Assembly: GCF_050947875.1 (NCBI RefSeq)
Contig: NC_134569.1
Span: 13,719,131 to 13,783,130 of the forward strand
Reading direction: 5' to 3'
DNA from: Dermacentor variabilis
Taxonomy: Eukaryota; Arthropoda; Arachnida; Ixodida; Ixodidae
DNA: 64,000 bases
Position 1 is the stretch's first letter, and each line of letters begins with the position of its first letter. Both the position numbers and the translations under genes were made by a program. The notes under the pieces are model-generated. The model was not told the DNA's origin. It made no database searches and saw only the letters and a list, made by a program, of their open reading frames with translations. This document shows, in pieces, positions 1-11,138 of this stretch.

Positions 1-329
1 GCGCGCACACACACTTGCTCAATAACACAGCACAGCACACACGCACACATTCGACGGGTGCACAACACACAGGAGTGCCAATTCCGTCTGGTTCCAAGGA
101 AGGAGAATCCAAATGGCCAAGTGGGGTGAAGAGAAAGCTCTGTATGCCAGATATAATCACGGAGTTGTGGTGTCGGGGCCATAGAGGCGCGATGAGGGCT
201 CGGGTTGTGCTGACCACTTGTTCAGACGAACTGAAGAAAGATTAGTGCTGTTCTAAAAGCCATCAAGCATCCTGCAGTATAGACTAGTGCAATAGACTAG
301 TGCGCTGGTATTGCAGGGTGTGCTACTTG

Positions 330-790
330 ACGGTTTGAGGCAATCCTCGTAGGCTGTCATGAGCTTGCGACAACCGAAAAGATGAGAGTAGAGGGTGCGT
401 GTTGTCCGGCGCTGAACAAGCTTAAGTTTGTTAGCATGGCGAGTTTGGTACGGGAACTATACTGATGAGCAGCACTCGAGTCGCGACAGAATGATAGAAG
501 CGTAGAGTGCTCGGAAAACCTTACGTCATCAGGGGAGGGAGACACGGGACACAAACCCAAGAATGGGCCGATGCTTAGATACAGTGCTGGTGACATATGC
601 GGAAAAGTTGAGAGAAGAGCTAAATGTTACACCCAGAATGGGTAGGGCCCGAACCGTCTTTATAGAGGTGCCTCCATGGAAGTAGGTTGGACGTGCAGCA
701 GTTTTGTTGTGGCTGATACGCATGGAAGCACTTTTCGCAGTGCTACTACAAAGTTTGTTATTGTAGGCCCAGTCGTTCACCTTTACGGAA
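330..790 (-). pseudogene. Decayed non-LTR retrotransposon RT fragment (thumb/connection region)
   Basis: Reading the minus strand in two frames gives the post-catalytic part of a non-LTR reverse transcriptase. One frame has a LGVTFSSSLNFSAYVTSTV-like stretch. The other has LYASIILSRLECCSSV followed by a PYQTRHANKLKLVQRRTTR-like stretch. This is the familiar order in Jockey/CR1-group proteins, where a LGV..SS.L block is followed by P.LEY...VW.P and a LE.VQRR block. The catalytic YxDD region is absent. At least one frameshift and one in-frame stop break it. It is a dead 5'-truncated remnant. I see no tail or target duplication. Confidence 0.6.
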
Positions 791-3700
791 TGTATTTATT
801 GCAAGCACATATGCTGTGCATCGGTATATTGTTGTTGTGGAAGTGTTAACTTGTTAATCAAACACATTCTGCGCAGATACATGAGTAACTTGGTTTTGAG
901 TAGATCTTTGTCCTGACTACAATTTATAGTATCGCAGCAAGAAATATTTTAGTAGAAGCTGAAGGGATTCCAGCAGTTTAAGCATACCGACTGCACTCAA
1001 ACAATGCACTCACACCATCTACACTTTCCATAAACAAAAAAGGGAGATAAAAATCAATTACAGTTTCATTGACTCAGTACTTGCTGCTTCTGAAGCAGGC
1101 ATCGAAGCAATCATGGTATACGCTGCTACATGCATAGGTCTTGCATGATGCAGGTCCTGCTATGCACTGCACACGGGGCACACGTTGCAAACAGGTTTCT
1201 TTTTGCAGTGCTCAAGTATAAGAACACACTGAGTCAAACATGACTGCGTTGTCACGTCTGCTTCAGTGCGCCAGTGTTCTTGATTGCTACACGAGCGATT
1301 TATCTCCAATTAGCCCAAAAGACGGATGCACTTGAAAGAAGTGAGTGAAGGAGCACAGTGAACTCCTACTGAATTGGATTCACATGCCGAATAGACGAGC
1401 GCAGTGTCAGCTGAAACGGGTGGCAGGGCTGATTATGTAAGTATTCCCATAGTTCGGCTACTAGTGTGTTTCGCTTTCGGAAGTTATCTTTGCCACTGGA
1501 AACAGCGCAGAACTTGCCCGTTAAACTTGAGTCACCCGACAGCACACGAAACACGCCGCGGTTGACCACCCCAAGTTCCACACGGTTCATTCACCAGATC
1601 ACACATCACACGAAGTCAGGAGTGCCATATTCTAAATCACTGCAGCACAAACGGACCTTAAAGTTCATTTCCTTCGACAGATTTTCTCAGCTGGGTTCGT
1701 TCGCTCGCCAGTTACGAACTCGAGCGACGCGCTAGGCCTGCGCGTAACGTAAACAACATCGGCGATAGGCGAGTGCTGATTATCCAGACTTCGGAGCTCG
1801 TAAACATGTTTCCATTCGTTTTGAGCACAACAAAATGCACATACAACAAGCACAGACGTTGCGGCAATCATGATTCGGTTGGCTGTTTTAGCAGACGATC
1901 GTACCGAGCCCGGCGGAATCCAGTGGGCAGGTTGGATTAGTCGGCGTCGTTCGAAGGCGCTTCGGATCCACATCGCACTGCCACAACCCACGGTCATCGG
2001 TCGGTCGGTCGTGTCGTTGTCGACCTACTATTACAACACTGTCTTTCAGCAACACTGTCGCGCGCGTCGTGCGTCCAAAAAGCTCGGACAATCGTTGGTG
2101 ACGGCGCCTTCGCATGGGTGGCCATCATAGGCACAGCAGCAGGAGGATTCGCAGCCTCCGATTGGTTGACGCTTGCGACGCGTCGCAGCCTCTCATTTGT
2201 GCACGCCGGCGCAGCTTCGCCGCTCGTCGGCAAGCTTCTAGCATCGGCAGTAGACATAATCGCTGCGCATCGTCAGGCTTCGCCATGTTTCCGACCGACG
2301 CTTTTGACGCTTCGGCGCGTGCCGAAGCTTTCCGACGCGTGCCAGTGGTTGGGGTATAACGACGCTCGCCCGCGCGCCGATAACGTCGGACAACGCGTCT
2401 TTACGATTGCGGTGCCGCGCGGCACTGCGCATGCGCGAGGAGGGCGCACCGTGCGTATAAATGCGCGGGAGAGACGGTTGATGCAGCGCGCTCTACATGA
2501 AGATTAAGGAGAGTCGAGCCGCTGTCAGTCGGCGAAAAAGACTGGAAAATTAACCAAACATAACCGTACCTTTACGCAACGTATATCCTGGCGTAGCTGA
2601 GCTAAGCCACTGCCAATTTTTTGTTGCCCGTTCGTCATCTGCATCCCGTTCGTTTCTTGACAACGCCGCTCGCTCGTCAACGCGTTGCGTCCGTCTCTGG
2701 TGACAACACGTTCTGAAAACCCCCCATTTGAAGGTCGTGCGTAGCGTCGGGTCTGTTGACACCTCGCCGTTGCCTCATATTGGCCATAATACAGGAGAAG
2801 GTAGAAGCGCTTGTAACGGTGTTGTCGCTAATATATGGTTAAAATCCTACTCAGCACGACTAAGGCAGAAGTATGAACATAGTTACAGCTCATCGTGTTC
2901 TAGTACTCTGTCGGTCGCCTCGCAACCCGCTGCAGATTTCCGGCCGCAGCACCTGAACTCGTCTTTCTTTTCTCGAGACTGCAGTTGTGCTATACGCGCG
3001 CGGCATCTTCAAGTGATTTAACCAGGTGTGTGTCATAACCATCCGTTCCGTGAGACGACGCCTCGGACACTCATTGAACGCTTGCTGAATGTCGTGCCGA
3101 TGTATACCCGGGTATGTAATAGCGCCACTAGATCACTGGACGGCGCGTTACGTGTCTGCTGCTTTATACTTTCGCGGTTGCCTGCTTACTAATGTCGGCA
3201 GAACACGTGGCGCTATCTTAAGCACGAGGAGGTGCTGGCAGCAATAGATATGCATGCAAGCCGCCGAAATGGAAGCTGCGAGGTGTGTTGTGGAGCGTGA
3301 GAATGCACGGATGGCGCTTTGACTGGGAGGATCGAGAACGCGTAGAAGTGTCTTTTGCATTCGCACGGCCGCTATCTTTATTGATTGACGATGTCTGCAA
3401 CTTCAGCAACACACATATTGAACGAGAGTACAAAAGAAAAAAATAGTATTACCAGCCTTCACAAATGTGCTGCTCAGCTCATATTTCGAGCCCACAAACA
3501 CTATAGTTTAACCGACACGTACCATGCAATGATATCTGAATAGGTCAGTGCGATATAGCGAGCAGCGTAGCACGGTGGGTTTCTTTTGTTGAAAACGGAA
3601 TCTGCTACAGTATAGCGGCCATTGCTATATGAATGACTCTGCAATCTCTGGATAATTTTTTCCGGACGCAAGTGTTTCATCAGTCACCTGTAAACTGCAG

Positions 3701-6700
3701 AAGAAAAAAAATTCCGCCGCGTGTACTTGATGCTGGACCTCGCTCAATCTCTTGATCGTATTTCTCTGCGTCTCCTCGCCCTCCCAAAATTCCCATCATG
3801 AACAAAGTGTTTACAATATGCGGGTTTAATTTGCTCCATAGAATATGCTACTTGAACGGATGCGGTAAAAGAAAGAGAGAGAGATTGACTTAAGAGGAAA
3901 GCTTGCTCACCACATGGTCATTAAGCGGCCGCATGGTCTGGAGCGCGGCTGACACCCAAACATCGGTCAGCAGTGTGCGGAAGGGTAAAGAAGAACGGGG
4001 GACTGTCGCGCATCAGCAGCAGCGATTGCGCACGCGAAACAAGAGAGTCTCGAAACAGTATACGAGGAGACGAACGCTCTCGCTGCGACGTCGGGACGCT
4101 CAGAATCGCTAGTGGTAGCTTGACGTGAGGCGACCGGAAGCGCGGGTTCCCAAAACAGGAACCTTGACACCAGTGTGCTCATCTGAGGACAGGCGAGCTC
4201 GCGAAAGCATCTGGTTGGCCTCGGTGGACGCTGCATGTGCCGGTAACGGGATCTGCCGCCGGGCCACGAGTTGCTCCGTAATAAACCCCTCTCACTACAG
4301 GATCACTCGGCGCGGACCGATTGTTTGCCGATGAGAGAGCGTCCTTTCCCACGACCTCGACGGACCGCACTGCGTCCGTACTGGTCGCGTGAGGCCGCAG
4401 CTGCTACGGGGCAGATCGAGCGCCGACATCTTCCCTCCCGCTGCTCACGGAGAATGCGAGCGCGAAGACTTGCGGAGCGACAGGGAACATGCGGACAGAG
4501 ATATCCTTCGATCGCTCTTACGGTTTGCCGCTCCGAAACTAGGTTGACGAGGTGTACGGTCGGCGTGAGAAGCAGCAGGTTTCTACGCGTAAGCCGGCGT
4601 TGCACACCGAGAAAACTGTGATATCGAGGACAAAAGAGTGTCATTTCGAACGCGCACTTCTGTGTGTCTTTATTATTGCCATTCATTATCGGGTGGAAGC
4701 AATGGCAGTGCAAGATATATTTAAAGACCGGCCGAATGTGCGCACACCCCCGCGCTACGCACCTAACGGGAATTAAAGGATGTCCGTGCTTAACGGCATT
4801 CGGACGCCGACGTCTGCTCTGAGGGTTGAGCCGTCGTGTCACGCTTTAACGACGTGGCGTACGGACCGGTGTGCTGGCATGTCCTGCTTGTGCAGTGCGA
4901 TTAAAACCCGCAAAATCAAAAGGCCGCGAGCCGAGCTGCTTTCTCCGGCAGCGCTAACGCTACATGTCTGTTTTGGAATGGCTAAATAAGAAGATCCGAC
5001 GACTTTGTGGACTATCAGATTACACTCTAAAAAAAAAAATGCTTGATACGCGTGGTGGGAGGAAAGCTGTGTGTGTCGCCAAAGCTCGTGCTGCAAAGCG
5101 ACCTATCTGAGCGGGAACGCTTCCTCAGCTGTCGCCAGCGCGCGCGGTGCTAATCCCGTGGAATTTACGACGTGGACGTTTCCATGGCGCCGTCCACGAG
5201 CGGCATCCGTTAGAAGCGGGACAGGGCATTCTCGTCAGAGCACGCACTAACGAGGCCACGGGACATGCGCGCGTTCGATTCCTGGCCTCGGCTCGGCAGC
5301 GCGCGTGCTTCGCGTCGGCGCTGTTTGGGCGGGTCAGCGTGCGTGAGCGGTCGCCTCCGGCGAAGCGCCCCATTGTTGCCGTCGCCATCGCTCGTCTCGA
5401 TGCGCTGCCAGCAGGTGTGGGCTGCCCGAAAGGCGGCTGCGCTCGGACGCCAGATGGGCTCGAAGGGGAAGCGCTTCTCGCGGGAACCTACGGGCTTCGA
5501 AGGAAAATGGCAGGGACGCGCGCCATCCCACCACGATGCATAGGCGACGGCGAAAGACCCTTCCGGCAACTTCGCCGGCTGGAAAGAGCGTTTGTTACGT
5601 GAGGAGAGACCAACAGCCAAAATGCGTAGGACGTCGTGGAGGAGGCGTGCGAGGGACTGCCCTGAAAACTTATTGTGCGGTTTCGTTTCGTTTCCGCACG
5701 CTGTGTACATATTTGTTATGGGGAAAAGTTTTGTAACCACAGTCATCGAAAAAGCAACATTGTCTTCGACTCCATGATTTAAAGCCTGGTTATTATAACT
5801 GTGGCCTCAGTGATTGTCAGTGCGGCGAACGCGATGCGCCTGCGCGCACTCCGAAGATCGTGCCGCCAGGATGTGCTTTCTTCTTTTTCTTTTTTTTTTT
5901 TAATTATCAGTGGTGGGTAAACTTTTGTGCCGAAGAGCACAAGTCGGGGCAGTCTTGTGCGTCATTATTTACAATGCGAATGACGGTCGCGCAACGTGGA
6001 GTCCGTACTGGCGCTTAGTCGTGTCTCAGCGTTATCTTGCGTGTCCACAATTTATGGCGTCGTACGTAAGTCGCCCCGCACAAGTAAAGCAGAAATTGTC
6101 TCAGTCTTCCACGCTCGCCTTTTGTGAATACAGATACGGTCGAGGTGTGAGCGAACGTAGAAATTCTGCATATAGAACCACGCATGGTAGCGATTATGGC
6201 GTTCATTCGCTTCGTTGACGTCATCCTTTGACGTCTCTCGCGGCACCGCTGCTCGTCTGCGGCTGTTCTCGATGTCCGCGGTCAACGACAGCAAACGCAA
6301 TCGGTCAGTCATCGGGAGGCCTGTCTATGCTGCAGCATGCCTGCTAAATTTTTCAACCTCCGCTCCTACCGACATGCGAGTTTACGCAGGGACTGCTCAG
6401 CTGTCGTACACAACACGGGGCCGCCCTCGATGGCAGGCCTTGACACGCGGGCTCCATAGATATAGCGCGCGTACAGGCTCGTTCTGCCGTGTCCGAGCGA
6501 CCGTTCATTACTTAGTTCCACCACCCGCAGGCTCCGTGCACGGCCAATGTGGCGTGGGCGCGCACGTTCGCGGCTGCCGTGTCGTGTGAGCGGAAACAGT
6601 TCTGCGCGATCGCGCATTTCGCGCAGCCGCGCTCTCTGCCGCGCTGCCCACGACCAAATTAAGATCTGCCTCGGCTATGTATGAAAAGAAAGGGCGCGCA

Positions 6701-7083
6701 TCGCCACGCGAGATGCGAAACGTGCCCGGTACGTCCCCGACTTCGGGGTCAGCCCCGGCGCCGCCGTTTCTCGAAACCACTTGTGCTCAACTCCGTGGTG
6801 CGGGGGGTCACGTGTGGCCCTCTGTAATCGAGCCCGTTTTTCGCTAAAGCGCGCCGGCCTTGGGTCTGACGTTGAGGCACGTCTGATTGCACGCCCAGAT
6901 TGCGGCGTACCGCAACAGAGGCTGGATAGATTGCCGCGCACTTGTTTCGTCTCTTCCGAGGCATTTGCCATCCCGCAGTGTGAAAGGTCTCTTGGGACGC
7001 CGCGTTGCCTTTCTAAGGTCGCCGACGTGGTTGTCCACCACATTCAGGCGCACTGTCGACACGTTTCGTCTTTCTCTGCACTT
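791..7083. other. Stretch with no recognised gene
   Basis: I see no conserved protein in either strand. GC-rich, CpG-rich intervals (about 1.9-2.5, 4.1-5.7 and 6.2-7.05 kb) generate many overlapping open frames, none with a recognisable motif. They alternate with AT-rich DNA. A TATA-like GTATAAAT lies near 2455 in GC-rich DNA, but nothing downstream supports a gene. Confidence 0.5.
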
Positions 7084-7092
7084 GTCGGTTTT
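7084..7092. repeat. Candidate target-site duplication, CR1/L2 element, 3' side
   Basis: GTCGGTTTT here matches GTCGGTTTT at 11774-11782, just beyond the other end of the element. The flanks TTGTCGG and TTGGTCGG differ by one base insertion. The match is short and T-rich, so it is suggestive only. Confidence 0.5.
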
Positions 7093-7373
7093 ATTTATTT
7101 ATTTATTTATTTTATTTATACAAGTACCTGCAGCGCCACAAGGGCATTATTGCAGGGGGGGACAAATTGAAGAAAAGTGAACATGTGGCAAAAACTTGAT
7201 ACAGCAGAGCACAGGTGGTAAGAGTAACAAAATACGTAACATAGATGAGTCATCTCGACGGCAAAACGGTCTTGTGAAATGCGGTGCAAATTTGCAAGAC
7301 AGAAATGGAAAGGGTACACTATCGCATGAAGTGCAATGCCAGCCAAATGATATAAAGAAAACGGGATAATATA

Positions 7374-10238
7374 CTACGACAGACTGCGTGACAATAAAGA
7401 CAGAAACTCTGAACACGTTTTACATTCACCAATGCTCCTGGGAAGCCTATTCCAGTGTGCGGAAACATGCGGGAAAAATGAATTACGGTAGACATCAGTA
7501 CGACAGCGCATTTCAAGGACTTTCAGCTCGTGATCACATCGTTTAGAGATGAAGTGGGGAGGGAAAATGTACAAGTTCTTGTTTATTCCTGTGAGATCAA
7601 AGTAGATTCGGAAAAAAAGTTCTAATTTTGCAGTTAATCGGCGGTGTGCTAGTGATTTCCAACCAAGGTCCTCTTTAAGCAATGTAATACTGCTACGGAA
7701 ATTATAATTACCAGAAACAAATCTTGCAGCGCGTTTTTGGACGCGTTCGAGCTTTTCTATAAGTTTAGAGCTTTGAGGGTCCCATACCTGGCAAGCGTAT
7801 TCGAGTACCGGACGAACATTTGTTATGTAAAGCTGTTCTTTTACTTTCTGGGGGGCGTTATAAAAATTACGTCTAACAAGGTTTAGTATACGAGATGATT
7901 TTAAGGTTAAGTATTCAATATGTCTGTTCCATGTTAAATTTTCTGAAAAATAGACCCCGAGGTATTTGTAATGTTCGACCTTTTCAAGAAGTAGTCCGTC
8001 CAATTGGTACACTGATCTCACAGGAAAGCGTTTACAGGTGAATGACACAAGTTGGCATTTAGCATTGTTCAAAGACATGCCCCACTTAAAGCACCAAGCA
8101 TGAATTTTGTTTAGATCATTCTGCAAACTACTAACATCACAAACATTTTCTACGTTCTTGTATATGGCACAATCATCAGCATATAACCTCACTTTGCATT
8201 CTAGATTGTGCACAATGTCATTTATAAAGACTAAAAATAACAAAGGCCCCAAAACAGACCCTTGGGGCACGCCAGAGGTTACGGTGACAGGTGTTGATTT
8301 GGTTCCGTTTATTAAAACATGCTGTGTTCGTCCAGACAGGTAATTTCCAATCCAATGTACTATTGCAGGGTGTATACCGAGACAAGATAATTTATGTAAA
8401 AGCAATGCATGAGAAACTGTGTCGAAAGCTTTCCGGAAATCTAAAAATATACAGTCTACCTGAAATCCAAGGTCAAAAGAGTAAAAGAGATCGTGAGCGA
8501 ACTCTACCAGTTGAGTCGTACATGACAAGCCAGGCCTAAATCCATGTTGAAAATCCGAAAAAAATTTATTGCTTTGAAGGCGTTTCATCACAGCACTGTA
8601 TATGATGTGTTCTATTGTTTTGCAACATACACATGTTAGAGAAATAGGCCTGTAGTTTTCTAGTACATTTTTGGGACCGTTTTTATGTATGGGAACGACG
8701 TGGTCTACCTTCCACTCTGCAGGTAATGAAATGGTATTTAATGATTTATTAAACAGAGCGACTAAAAAATGCGCAATTTCTTGAGAGCAGGATTTCAATA
8801 CCTGCGACGGAATACCATCGGGACCGCCAGCTGATTTGTTGTTCAGATTGGAAATAAGTTTCAGAACACCGTTATATGTGACAGTGACCATAGGCATATT
8901 CTCATAGACTATTTCTTGTATTTCAGGCGGTTCACCAGTGTATGTCTCAGAAAAAACACTTTTAAAGTAGGAATTCAGACAGCAAGCCTTCTCATAATCG
9001 TCAAGCACTGTTTTCTCGCCGACTGATAAAATGGGGACAGTTGTGTCCACTTTACCATTTATTTTAACAAATTTCCAAAATTCTTTAGGATTATCTCTTA
9101 ACTTTGCGTCAAGCGATGAAATATAACTTTGTTTATTCACCTTTATTTCTTGCTTAATATTGTAGTTCACATGACGCATTTCATGGAAGACCGATTGATT
9201 GTGAGTCTTCAAATACGAAGCATACAGGCGGCGTTTTTTGTTAATAAGCGAGCGAATTTTCTTATCTACCCACGGTTTATCTTTCCGGCGTCTAGTTGTC
9301 AAAAGTTTGGAAGGTATGTATTGTTCAATTAAAGCCTTTAATTTATCTCTAAAAAGAATCCAAGCTTCATCTATGTCCACTGTCTGGCTGACCTCATGAA
9401 AAATAGGGAAGAAATTTGAAAGCTCTCGTGATAAAGAGACGTAATCCCCTCGGTCGTAGAAAAAAACCTTTCTAGGATATTTATGGGTTGGTCTAACTGA
9501 AGCGGCACTAGACGTGGCAACAACGCAATCGTGATCACTGATACCAGGGATGACAGCTACATTTTGGATCAGCGACTCAGAGCTAGCAAAAAACAAATCT
9601 AAAGTGCTGGCAGAAAAATGGTCTCTTCGCGTGCATTCGGAGACGAATTGGGTTAGGTCATTAGTTATAGTGAACTCTGAAAAGGCAAGAGATAGGGCAG
9701 TCGAGTCTGAGAACACAGGTTTGCCATCTTCCCAGTCAACAGCAGGCATGTTAAAGTCGCCCCCAAGTATATACTCAGTATTTACGGTAGTTAAAAAGTT
9801 TGATAGCTCGGTAAATGATTCCGGATTACAAGAACTAGGAGACCGGTAAAAAGACCCAACAGCAAGGTAATTGCCATTGCTCATTCTAACCCTGCACCAT
9901 ATGGATTCAGAGTGATTGAAAGAAGTAGGGAGTTCAGTACTGTGAAGGCACTCATTAATGAGAAGAAAAACGCCGCCACCATGTGTGTTTCTGTCACACC
10001 GGTAGACATCATAACCACACGGAAATACCTCGTTATTGGCGATGGATTCATGAAGCCAGGATTCAGTGCCGATCACTATGTGTGGTTGAACACCGGAAAG
10101 TAAAGCTGCAAACTCATCGGCCTTATTTTTCAAGCTTCGGCAGTTAACTAACAGAAGATTAAGTGTAAGATAACAAGAAGTGTTATGTTCCGCGCCAGTA
10201 CGCAAGGTTTTAGGTTCTGCACGATGCTTGACCTTTAG
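7374..10238 (-). CDS. ORF2: APE endonuclease-reverse transcriptase, AUG-less, in frame after ORF1 UAG
   Basis: This polyprotein makes the target nick and copies element RNA at the target (target-primed reverse transcription). Numbering from the UUG at 10205, the endonuclease spans about residues 15-235. It has N21-C-R-S in motif I, catalytic E48 in GTESWL, GGDFN near 152 and SDHD near 222. The RT follows, with NYRPISL, FxxGFRPGLSC, the catalytic DFRKAFD block, GVPQGSVLGPLLF and YADD at 675-678. The C-terminus (Y..C..VW, LExVQKRAAR) is complete. There is no RNase H, as usual for CR1/L2. The frame is open upstream to the ORF1 stop codon. There is no AUG before codon 108 (9884), which is past E48, so an AUG start would lose the endonuclease. 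Expression therefore probably depends on UAG readthrough, reinitiation or a non-AUG start. Length and motifs are normal for the family. Confidence 0.9.
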   Translation of the reverse strand, partial: LKVKHRAEPKTLRTGAEHNTSCYLTLNLLLVNCRSLKNKADEFAALLSGVQPHIVIGTESWLHESIANNEVFPCGYDVYRCDRNTHGGGVFLLINECLHSTELPTSFNHSESIWCRVRMSNGNYLAVGSFYRSPSSCNPESFTELSNFLTTVNTEYILGGDFNMPAVDWEDGKPVFSDSTALSLAFSEFTITNDLTQFVSECTRRDHFSASTLDLFFASSESLIQNVAVIPGISDHDCVVATSSAASVRPTHKYPRKVFFYDRGDYVSLSRELSNFFPIFHEVSQTVDIDEAWILFRDKLKALIEQYIPSKLLTTRRRKDKPWVDKKIRSLINKKRRLYASYLKTHNQSVFHEMRHVNYNIKQEIKVNKQSYISSLDAKLRDNPKEFWKFVKINGKVDTTVPILSVGEKTVLDDYEKACCLNSYFKSVFSETYTGEPPEIQEIVYENMPMVTVTYNGVLKLISNLNNKSAGGPDGIPSQVLKSCSQEIAHFLVALFNKSLNTISLPAEWKVDHVVPIHKNGPKNVLENYRPISLTCVCCKTIEHIIYSAVMKRLQSNKFFSDFQHGFRPGLSCTTQLVEFAHDLFYSFDLGFQVDCIFLDFRKAFDTVSHALLLHKLSCLGIHPAIVHWIGNYLSGRTQHVLINGTKSTPVTVTSGVPQGSVLGPLLFLVFINDIVHNLECKVRLYADDCAIYKNVENVCDVSSLQNDLNKIHAWCFKWGMSLNNAKCQLVSFTCKRFPVRSVYQLDGLLLEKVEHYKYLGVYFSENLTWNRHIEYLTLKSSRILNLVRRNFYNAPQKVKEQLYITNVRPVLEYACQVWDPQSSKLIEKLERVQKRAARFVSGNYNFRSSITLLKEDLGWKSLAHRRLTAKLELFFRIYFDLTGINKNLYIFPPHFISKRCDHELKVLEMRCRTDVYRNSFFPHVSAHWNRLPRSIGECKTCSEFLSLLSRSLS

Positions 10239-10241
10239 CTA
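10230..10241 (-). promoter_or_regulatory. Candidate readthrough site between ORF1 and ORF2 (UAG CUA)
   Basis: ORF1 ends AGA UAG CUA AAG. The next eleven sense codons after UAG lead in the same frame straight into ORF2 at 10205. CUA immediately 3' of a stop codon is a known readthrough-favouring context, best documented after UGA. I did not identify a downstream stimulatory structure. The in-frame arrangement is seen directly; the function is inferred. Confidence 0.5.
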
Positions 10242-11138
10242 TCTGATTTCGGTTACCACCTTTTTTCCGCTATCATAGCCAAAGATTTTGTTGCCCATGT
10301 GCAGTTTATAGAAACGTAGTTTAAATGAGAGGTTTGTGGCTAAAGCATATTCAACCAGTTTTGATCGTGCATATCTGATAGCAGGACTGAAATCCTCTCG
10401 AATTGCGTATTCCTTATCTTTCAGCCTGGATCCGCACGACAAAAGTTGTTCCTTAACTTTAAATCTACAGAAATTAACAACAATTGGCCGGTTCTTTCCC
10501 TCGCGAAACTTTCCCAGCCTATGAGCACGTTCAATATCTTCCGTTGTAATAGTCTGTTCGAGCTCAGTTTGAAAAAACGCGATGGCTTTTTTCTCAGAGT
10601 CTCTCCAACTTTCATTTTCGCAATCACATAGGCCAAAAACTATCAAGTTATTTCTGCGCGACCTGTTGTTTGTATCCTCAAGGGACGTTTTAATTTCGAC
10701 CATTTTTCGCAGATTTTCTGAGAAGTGTTCTTTGGCTGAAAGTAGGTCACTTTGAAGAACAGCGACTGTGTTCTGTAGTTCTTGTAGCGAAAGAGCGAGA
10801 GCAGACTGTTCCTTCTTGACAACTTCTAGCTCGGTGAAAAAACGAGTTTGCCCTTGCTCAAGCCGGCGGACAATAGCATAAATGCCTTCAATACTAGCAC
10901 TTCCCTCAGCACCACTAGCATCTGTACCAGGGCCAGGGTTTAGTTCGACATCCCCGGAGAGAAGTAAATGTAATCCAGAGAAAGCACGGTAGGCAAAAGC
11001 ACGTAAACTGATACATTTTCTCACGTACTCCAATAGGCTGTCGGGGCACGACACCGCAATTACACATCGGTCAGAACACCGGTAACAAGATGCAGGGGTT
11101 CGGTAACTAACCTGTGCAAAAAGACGAGGTAAGCTCAT
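10239..11138 (-). CDS. ORF1: coiled-coil/RRM RNA-binding protein with N-terminal 2A motif
   Basis: This is the nucleic-acid-binding ORF1 protein of the non-LTR element, expected to trimerise and coat element RNA. From the nearest AUG (11138) it has 299 residues. Residues 1-61 are a leader ending in a hydrophobic LHLLLS patch. GDVELNPGP at 62-70 is a complete 2A consensus. A strongly heptad-like coiled coil covers about 84-156. An RRM-like block starts at RRNNLIVFGL (161-170), and a basic C-terminal domain follows with ERAHRLG, RPIVVNF and LKDKEYAIREDF-type motifs, as in L1-type ORF1 proteins. The frame stays open upstream through the monomers to 11807, with further in-frame AUGs at 11441 and 11744, so longer isoforms are possible. 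I chose the nearest AUG because it follows the last monomer boundary. The stop is UAG, followed by CUA. Confidence 0.85.
   Translation of the reverse strand: MSLPRLFAQVSYRTPASCYRCSDRCVIAVSCPDSLLEYVRKCISLRAFAYRAFSGLHLLLSGDVELNPGPGTDASGAEGSASIEGIYAIVRRLEQGQTRFFTELEVVKKEQSALALSLQELQNTVAVLQSDLLSAKEHFSENLRKMVEIKTSLEDTNNRSRRNNLIVFGLCDCENESWRDSEKKAIAFFQTELEQTITTEDIERAHRLGKFREGKNRPIVVNFCRFKVKEQLLSCGSRLKDKEYAIREDFSPAIRYARSKLVEYALATNLSFKLRFYKLHMGNKIFGYDSGKKVVTEIR
10929..10955 (-). other. 2A-like (StopGo/ribosome-skipping) motif GDVELNPGP
   Basis: Nine codons encode GDVELNPGP, preceded by LLLS, exactly matching the 2A consensus D-V/I-E-x-N-P-G-P. In characterised 2A sequences the ribosome fails to join the final Gly-Pro bond and continues, giving two proteins from one frame. 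Here it would release a leader of at least 69 residues and an ORF1 protein beginning with proline just before the coiled coil. 2A-like motifs near the N-terminus are known in other non-LTR elements (trypanosome L1Tc/ingi; sea urchin, amphioxus and mollusc CR1/L2-type elements). Confidence 0.9.

Noticed and set aside
2440..2560. Host promoter with GTATAAAT in a CpG-rich block
   Set aside because: No downstream exon or ORF supports it; TATA-like words are common by chance.
5262..5290. Possible tRNA box B (GTTCGATTCC)
   Set aside because: No pairing acceptor stem, D-arm or box A at the right distance.
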